Source of the DNA: Novosphingobium sp.
GTDB lineage: Bacteria > Pseudomonadota > Alphaproteobacteria > Sphingomonadales > Sphingomonadaceae
Direction of reading: 5' to 3'
NCBI GenBank assembly: GCA_020848655.1
Contig: JADLHU010000031.1
Span: 1-58,307, forward strand
DNA length: 58,307 nt
The first letter of the stretch is position 1, and each line of letters opens with the position of its first letter. Both the position numbers and the translations under genes were made by a program. This document shows, in pieces, positions 53,195 to 58,307 of the stretch. The notes under the pieces were generated by a model, which was given only the letters and a program-made list of their open reading frames with translations, searched no databases and was not told the DNA's origin.

Positions 53195-54556
53195 ATGATC
53201 CTTTCTGAAGCCTTCGCCGGAAAGCGCTACGCCGTCCTTGGCCTTGCGCGGTCCGGTCTGGCTGCTGTCGAGACGCTGCTGGGAAGCGGAGCGCGCGTGA
53301 CCGCGTGGGACAACCGCGAGGAACCGCGCCAGGGCCTGGCCGAGCGCGGCGTCGAACTGGCCGATCCGGTGGCGATCGACCTGGCGGGCTATGCCGGGGT
53401 CGTCGTTTCGCCCGGCGTGCCGCTGAACCGCCACCCGATCGCGGATGCCGCCGCGCGCGCCGAAGTGCCCGTGATCGGCGACATCGAACTGTTCGCGCTG
53501 GCCCGCGCCAGCCTGCCGGCGCACCGCGTGGTCGGCATCACCGGCACCAATGGCAAATCCACCACGACCGCGCTGGTTCACCACTTGCTGAAGAACGCGG
53601 CGATCCCGGTGCGCATGGGCGGCAACATCGGGCTGCCGATCCTGGCGCAGGAGCCGCTTCAGGCGGGCGGCGTCTATGTGCTCGAACTGTCGAGCTACCA
53701 GATCGACCTCACCTACAATCTCGATTGCGAAGCGGCGGCGCTGCTCAACATCACGCCCGATCACCTCGATCGCTATGACGGGTTCGAAGGCTATGTCGCG
53801 TCGAAGGCGCGGCTTTTCGCGATGCAGCGGCCCGATCACGTAGCGATCTTCGGCACCGGCGACGATGAAACCCGCGCCATCGCCGCCGCCCAGGCCGTGC
53901 GGCACGAGCCGGGGTTCGTCCGGCGCGCCGATGGCGCCGGCCTTGCCGCGCTGCAGCCCGGCTGGCCTTCGCTGCAAGGCCCGCACAACCTCCAGAACGC
54001 CGCCGTCGCCATCGCCATCGTCGAGGCCTTGGGGCTGACGCGCGCGCAGTGGCAGCCGGCGATGCCCACGTTCCGCGGCCTGCCGCACCGCATGGAGCGC
54101 GTGGCAGAGGCCGGCGGCGTGCTGTTCATCAACGACAGCAAGGCCACCAATCCCGCCTCGACAGCCCCGGCGCTGGCCGCGTTTCCGCCCAATCCGAACA
54201 AGCGCATCCACTGGATCGTCGGCGGCCTGCCCAAGGGCGATGATCTGGACGAGTGCGCGCCGTTCTTCGGCAATGTCGCCGCCGCCTATGTCATCGGCGA
54301 TGCCGGGCCGGTCTTCGCCGAACTGCTCGCCCCGCACATGCCCGTCCACCGCAGCGAGATGATGGCCGAGGCGATCCGCCAGGCGATCGAGGCGGCCAGG
54401 CCCGGCGATATCGTCATGCTGTCGCCCGCCTGCGCCAGCTTCGACCAGTTCCGCGATTACGAGGCGCGCGGCGATGTGTTCCGCCAGATCGTCGAGGCGC
54501 TGACCACCAGCGACCCGGCGCCACCGCCGCACGCCGCAGCCGGAGGCGCCGCCTGA
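53195..54556 (+). CDS. murD: UDP-MurNAc-L-alanine:D-glutamate ligase MurD
   Basis: MurD adds D-glutamate, the second residue of the stem peptide. The 453-residue protein starts at ATG 53195. It has the N-terminal UDP-binding Rossmann domain (RYAVLGLARSGLAAVETLL), the ATP loop GITGTNGKSTTT near residue 113, ELSSYQIDL, and the C-terminal NDSKATNPAS and DQFRDYEARGD blocks. It overlaps ftsW by TGATG at 54554-54558. Confidence 0.95.
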   Translation: MILSEAFAGKRYAVLGLARSGLAAVETLLGSGARVTAWDNREEPRQGLAERGVELADPVAIDLAGYAGVVVSPGVPLNRHPIADAAARAEVPVIGDIELFALARASLPAHRVVGITGTNGKSTTTALVHHLLKNAAIPVRMGGNIGLPILAQEPLQAGGVYVLELSSYQIDLTYNLDCEAAALLNITPDHLDRYDGFEGYVASKARLFAMQRPDHVAIFGTGDDETRAIAAAQAVRHEPGFVRRADGAGLAALQPGWPSLQGPHNLQNAAVAIAIVEALGLTRAQWQPAMPTFRGLPHRMERVAEAGGVLFINDSKATNPASTAPALAAFPPNPNKRIHWIVGGLPKGDDLDECAPFFGNVAAAYVIGDAGPVFAELLAPHMPVHRSEMMAEAIRQAIEAARPGDIVMLSPACASFDQFRDYEARGDVFRQIVEALTTSDPAPPPHAAAGGAA

Positions 54557-55830
54557 TGGCCACGCACCCGCCCGCCATGACTCCCGTCGTTCCCGGCGCC
54601 GGCCGCGTTCCCGGCCAGGCGAACGCGCGCTATCGCCGCAGCCGGCGCGGCGAATTCGCGGTGTGGTGGCGCGAGATCGATCGCGTGCTGCTGGTGCTGG
54701 TGCTGTCCTTGATGGCGATCGGCACCGCCGCCGTCGCCGCCGCATCGCCGGCCAGCGCGCGCCGCCTGTCCACCGCCGCCGCCACGCTGGGCGACCTGCA
54801 TTTCTTCGTGCTGCATATCCGCTGGCAACTAATGGGGCTGGCCGTGATGTTCGGCGCTTCATTCCTGACCAAGGACATGGCGCGGCGACTTGGCATCGTG
54901 CTGGGCTTCGCCATGCTGGTCGGCCTGCTGCTGGTGCCGATCGTGGGCAGCGAAGTGAACGGCGCGCGGCGCTGGCTGAACCTGGGCGTGTCGCTCCAGC
55001 CTTCGGAATTCCTCCAGCCCGCCTTCGCCATCGGCCTGGCCTGGATCCTGGCGTGGCGCGTGCGCGATCCCAACCTGCCGGTGGTTGCGATCAGCGTGGG
55101 CCTGATGGGGCTGATCGCCGGATTGCTGATGCTCCAGCCCGATTTCGGATCGACCATCCTTTTCGGCGCCGTGTGGTTCGTGTTGGTGCTGTTGTCGGGC
55201 CTTTCTGTGCGCCGTATCGCGGTGGCGGGAATCGCCGGGGTGATCGCGCTGGTCGCCACCTACATGCTGTATGACAATGCTCGCCACCGCATCGATGCCT
55301 TCATCGGCGGCGGCACGGCGTTCGATCAGGTGGACCTGGCCCAGCGCACGCTGCTGGCCGGCGGGTGGACCGGTTCGGGGCTATGGCTGGGCACGCGCAA
55401 GCTGGCCCTGCCCGAAGCGCATACCGACTATATCTTCTCCGTCATCGGCGAGGAATTCGGCCTGATCATCTGCGCGCTCGTCGTCATCCTTTACCTCGCC
55501 ATCGCCGTGCGCGTGCTGATGCGACTGGTGGAGGAGGAAGACCTGTTCACCGTGCTGGCGGCCACCGGCCTTACCGCGCAGTTGTGCGGGCAGGCGTTCA
55601 TCAACATCCTGGTCAACCTGCAACTGTTCCCGTCCAAGGGCATGACGCTGCCGCTGATCAGCTATGGCGGGTCGTCCACCGTGGCGCTGTGCCTCAACAT
55701 CGGGTTGCTGCTCGCGATCACGCGGCGCAACCCCTATATCAGCCGCGAGCGCTTTTCCCTGCGCGATACGGGCCAACGCGATGCAAATCTGCGCGATACC
55801 GGCCAGCGTGACAACGGAGTCAAGACATGA
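54556..55830 (+). CDS. ftsW: Septal peptidoglycan glycosyltransferase FtsW
   Basis: FtsW is the SEDS-family glycan polymerase that works with FtsI at the septum. The 424-residue protein has about ten membrane helices, the SEDS landmark GARRWLNLGVSLQPSEFLQPA and the LPLISYGGSSTVALCLNIGLLLAI C-terminal block. The last 25 residues are polar and hold a tandem 10-residue repeat, LRDTGQRDAN then LRDTGQRDNG (55759-55818), in the cytoplasmic tail. The ATG at 54556 overlaps the murD stop; the long frame to 54253 is a shadow of murD. The stop overlaps murG. Confidence 0.94.
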   Translation: MATHPPAMTPVVPGAGRVPGQANARYRRSRRGEFAVWWREIDRVLLVLVLSLMAIGTAAVAAASPASARRLSTAAATLGDLHFFVLHIRWQLMGLAVMFGASFLTKDMARRLGIVLGFAMLVGLLLVPIVGSEVNGARRWLNLGVSLQPSEFLQPAFAIGLAWILAWRVRDPNLPVVAISVGLMGLIAGLLMLQPDFGSTILFGAVWFVLVLLSGLSVRRIAVAGIAGVIALVATYMLYDNARHRIDAFIGGGTAFDQVDLAQRTLLAGGWTGSGLWLGTRKLALPEAHTDYIFSVIGEEFGLIICALVVILYLAIAVRVLMRLVEEEDLFTVLAATGLTAQLCGQAFINILVNLQLFPSKGMTLPLISYGGSSTVALCLNIGLLLAITRRNPYISRERFSLRDTGQRDANLRDTGQRDNGVKT

Positions 55831-57008
55831 GCGCGCAGAGTGCGAGTGGGGTCAGCCGACACTTCGTGCTGGCCGCCGGCGGCACCGGCGGGCACCTGAT
55901 CCCGGCCTTTGCGCTGGCCGCCGAACTGGAACGGCGTGGCCATCACGTGGCGCTGATCACCGATGCGCGCGGCGCGGCGATTCCCGGCAAGCCCGCAACG
56001 CTGACCGCACACGTGCTGCCCGCCGGGCGGCTGCAGGGTCGCAACCCGCTAAGCTGGGTGAAGGGCCTGCGCGCCATTCTGGAAGGGCGGCGCATGGCGC
56101 TGCGCCTGTTCGAAAGTTTCCAGCCTTCGGCCGTTGTCGGCTTCGGCGGCTATCCCGCGCTGCCCGCGCTGCTGGCCGCGACGGCCGAGAAGATCCCGAC
56201 CGTTATCCACGAGCAGAACGCCGTGCTGGGCCGGGTCAACCGCTTCCTTGCCGGCCGGGTTAACGCCATCGCCACCGCCTATCGCGAGATCGACCGGCTG
56301 GCCGACAAGCACGCGGCCAAGGTCCACCTGGTGGGCAATCCGGTGCGCGACGATGTGCTGCGCCTGCGCGACCTGCCATTTCCCGCCTTCACGTCCGAAG
56401 GGCTGTTCCGCGTGCTGGTCACGGGGGGCAGCCAGGGCGCGCGGGTCTTGTCCGAAGTGGTGCCCGATGGGCTGTCGATGCTGCCGCCGGCGCTGTGTTC
56501 GCGCCTGCAGGTGACGCAGCAGTGCCGGCCCGAGGATATAGACGCGGTGCGCGCGCGCTATGCCAGCCACGGCATCCCGGCGGAACTGGGCACCTATTTT
56601 GAGAACATGTCCGAACGGCTGGCCGATGCCCATTTGTTCATCGGCCGGGCAGGGGCTTCCACCATCGCGGAACTGACCGCCGTGGGCCGCCCGGCGATCC
56701 TTGTGCCACTGCCCATCGCCACGGACGATCACCAGGCGGCCAACACGCGCGAGATCGTCAGCGCCGGCGGGGCGCGCTCGATCCGGCAGGACAATTTCAC
56801 CGCCGTGGAACTGGCCAAGCAGATCCAGGCGATCGCCCAGCACCCCGAAACGCTGGCCAACGCCGCCCATGCCGCATGGAACTGCGGCTATCCCAACGCC
56901 GCTTCGGACCTGGCCGATCTGGTCGAAGGCTTCGGCGGCGCGCCGCTGATGGATGTGATCCGGCTGGCCGGGCAGGTTTCGGCCTCGGGCCAGGAGGCGG
57001 TGGCGTGA
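55827..57008 (+). CDS. murG: UDP-GlcNAc:lipid I N-acetylglucosaminyltransferase MurG
   Basis: MurG converts lipid I to lipid II on the inner face of the membrane. The 393-residue GT-B protein has the N-terminal glycine-rich loop GGTGGH at 18-23, [30 protein letters not shown], the second glycine loop [10 protein letters not shown] and the donor-site block [26 protein letters not shown]. All are in order. It starts in the ftsW stop (ATGA) and ends in a GTGA overlap with murC. Confidence 0.96.
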   Translation: MSAQSASGVSRHFVLAAGGTGGHLIPAFALAAELERRGHHVALITDARGAAIPGKPATLTAHVLPAGRLQGRNPLSWVKGLRAILEGRRMALRLFESFQPSAVVGFGGYPALPALLAATAEKIPTVIHEQNAVLGRVNRFLAGRVNAIATAYREIDRLADKHAAKVHLVGNPVRDDVLRLRDLPFPAFTSEGLFRVLVTGGSQGARVLSEVVPDGLSMLPPALCSRLQVTQQCRPEDIDAVRARYASHGIPAELGTYFENMSERLADAHLFIGRAGASTIAELTAVGRPAILVPLPIATDDHQAANTREIVSAGGARSIRQDNFTAVELAKQIQAIAQHPETLANAAHAAWNCGYPNAASDLADLVEGFGGAPLMDVIRLAGQVSASGQEAVA

Positions 57009-58307
57009 AGGGCGTCGGCACCGACATCGGTACGATCCACTTCGTCGGCATTGGCGGCATCGGCATGTCGGGCATCGCCGAAGTCATGCACAACCTGGGC
57101 TACAGCGTGCAAGGCTCCGACATTGCCGAAGGCTATGTCGTCGAAGGGCTGCGCCAGCGCGGCATCAAGGTCTTGATCGGCCATGCGGCGGAAAATCTGG
57201 GCGATGCCGCCGTGGTCGTCACTTCCACCGCGGTGAAGCGCGACAATCCCGAAGTCGCCGCTGCACTGGAAGCACGCGTGCCGGTGGTGCGCCGGGCAGA
57301 GATGCTGGCCGAACTGATGCGCCTGAAGAACACCGTCGCCGTCGCCGGCACGCACGGCAAGACGACGACGACATCGATGGTCGCCTGCCTGCTCGACGCG
57401 GGCGGGGTCGATCCCACCGTGATCAACGGCGGCATCATCAATTCCTACGGCTCCAACGCGCGCCTTGGCGCAAGCGACTGGATGGTGGTGGAGGCCGACG
57501 AAAGCGACGGCAGCTTCCTGCGGCTGGACGGCACCATCGCCGTCGTCACCAACATCGATCCCGAGCACCTCGATCACTACGGCAGCTTCGATGCGGTGAA
57601 GGACGCCTTCGTCGAATTCATCGAGAACGTGCCGTTCTACGGCGCGGCGGTGCTCTGCATCGATCATCCTGAGGTCCAGGCGGTGATTCCCAAGGTGCGC
57701 GATCGCCGGGTCATCACCTATGGCTTCTCCGCCCAGGCGGACGTGCGTGGAGAGAATGTCACACCGATCCCAGGCGGCAACCGCTTCGACGCGGCACTGC
57801 GCCAGCGCGACGGCTCGTTTCGCCGCATCGAGGGAATCGAACTGCCGATGCCGGGACGCCACAACGTGCAGAACGCGCTCGCCGCTGTCGCCGTTGCGGC
57901 GGAAATGAATTGTTCGGACGATGTGATCCGCACCGGCTTCGGTAATTTCGGCGGGGTCAAGCGGCGCTTCACCAAGGTAGGCGAAATCGGCGGCGCCACC
58001 GTGATCGACGACTACGGCCACCATCCGGTCGAGATCCGCGCCGTGCTCGCCGCGGCGCGCGAAGGGGTGAAGGGCCGTGTCATCGCCGTGGTCCAGCCCC
58101 ATCGATTTACCCGCTTGCGCGACCACATGGCGGACTTCCAGGGCGCATTCAACGATGCCGATGTGGTCTATGCCGCGCCGGTCTATCCGGCCGGCGAACA
58201 GCCGATCGAGGGCATCAGCTCAGACGCGATGGTCGCCGGGATGAAGGAGCGCGGCCATCGCTCCGCGCAAGTGGTCGCGGGACCCGATGCCCTGGCCGAC
58301 GTGCTCA
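57005..58307 (+). CDS. murC: UDP-MurNAc:L-alanine ligase MurC, C-terminus beyond the window
   Basis: MurC adds L-alanine to UDP-MurNAc, the first peptide step. It starts with GTG at 57005 ([28 protein letters not shown]), in a GTGA overlap with the murG stop. It shows the ATP loop GTHGKTTTT near residue 115, [36 protein letters not shown] and [10 protein letters not shown] with the QPHRFTRL block after it. About 434 codons are visible, and the remaining C-terminal residues run past the end. murB, ddl, ftsQ and ftsAZ would be expected next. Confidence 0.96.
   Translation, partial: MKGVGTDIGTIHFVGIGGIGMSGIAEVMHNLGYSVQGSDIAEGYVVEGLRQRGIKVLIGHAAENLGDAAVVVTSTAVKRDNPEVAAALEARVPVVRRAEMLAELMRLKNTVAVAGTHGKTTTTSMVACLLDAGGVDPTVINGGIINSYGSNARLGASDWMVVEADESDGSFLRLDGTIAVVTNIDPEHLDHYGSFDAVKDAFVEFIENVPFYGAAVLCIDHPEVQAVIPKVRDRRVITYGFSAQADVRGENVTPIPGGNRFDAALRQRDGSFRRIEGIELPMPGRHNVQNALAAVAVAAEMNCSDDVIRTGFGNFGGVKRRFTKVGEIGGATVIDDYGHHPVEIRAVLAAAREGVKGRVIAVVQPHRFTRLRDHMADFQGAFNDADVVYAAPVYPAGEQPIEGISSDAMVAGMKERGHRSAQVVAGPDALADVL

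Noticed and set aside
53171..54862. Minus-strand frame of about 560 codons across murD and the start of ftsW
   Set aside because: Antisense shadow of MurD, with Arg-rich low-complexity translation.

Overview
This GC-rich window reads as chromosomal housekeeping DNA from an alphaproteobacterium, most likely a member of the Sphingomonadales (Novosphingobium or Sphingomonas type). The evidence is the gene content and gene order: smc beside DsbA-like proteins and dciA/mutY; argS-SPOR-nagZ-scpA-scpB-tatABC; miaB-phoH-ybeY-corC; glnB-glnA; and the dcw cell-wall/division cluster starting at mraZ. I see no rRNA, tRNA, CRISPR array, insertion sequence or prophage. Gene density is very high and many neighbours overlap by ATGA or TGATG, which indicates translational coupling.

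Layout. 1-3.3 kb (minus strand): the N-terminal part of smc, two tandem thioredoxin-fold oxidoreductases with CSHC sites, and dciA. 3.3-6.6 kb (plus): mutY, a Tat-type serine hydrolase and nudC. 6.6-10.1 kb (minus): a small unknown gene, an aminotransferase, a DUF1489 gene and mgtE. 10.1-13.2 kb (plus): a cyclophilin, two small membrane proteins and a CPA2 antiporter. 13.2-18.6 kb (minus): a LysR regulator, corC, ybeY broken by an in-frame stop, phoH, an unknown gene and miaB. 18.8-25.6 kb (plus): argS, a SPOR protein, a palindromic repeat, nagZ, scpAB and tatABC. 25.6-27.9 kb (minus): an amidohydrolase-fold protein that appears to have lost its active site, and a beta-hydroxyacid dehydrogenase. 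28.0-30.8 kb (plus): a VanZ-like protein, threonine deaminase and bpt. 30.8-37.3 kb (minus): a porin, glnA with a clear terminator, glnB with a candidate sigma-54/NtrC control region, argC, an SH3-type protein and an M17 aminopeptidase. 37.3-45.1 kb (mixed strands): a lipoprotein, map, ccmAB, a PCD-type dehydratase, a DUF1294 gene, an SDR, alkA, a ferredoxin, cysK and two envelope-associated unknowns. 45.5 kb to the end (plus): mraZ-rsmH-ftsL-ftsI-murE-murF-mraY-murD-ftsW-murG-murC (truncated by the window edge), a nearly gapless operon for lipid II synthesis and septal peptidoglycan assembly.

I found no undescribed multi-gene system. The items most worth a second look are losses of key residues in otherwise ordinary genes. 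ybeY has an in-frame TAA before its metal site. An amidohydrolase-fold protein lacks every metal ligand I can align. RsmH has Ala in place of the conserved motif-I Asp. Two regulatory regions also stand out: a sigma-54 promoter plus NtrC-type palindrome upstream of glnB, and a cluster of roughly 10-bp-spaced TTTCCC repeats upstream of mraZ. All product names come from recognising motifs and families by reading the sequence. No database search was run.
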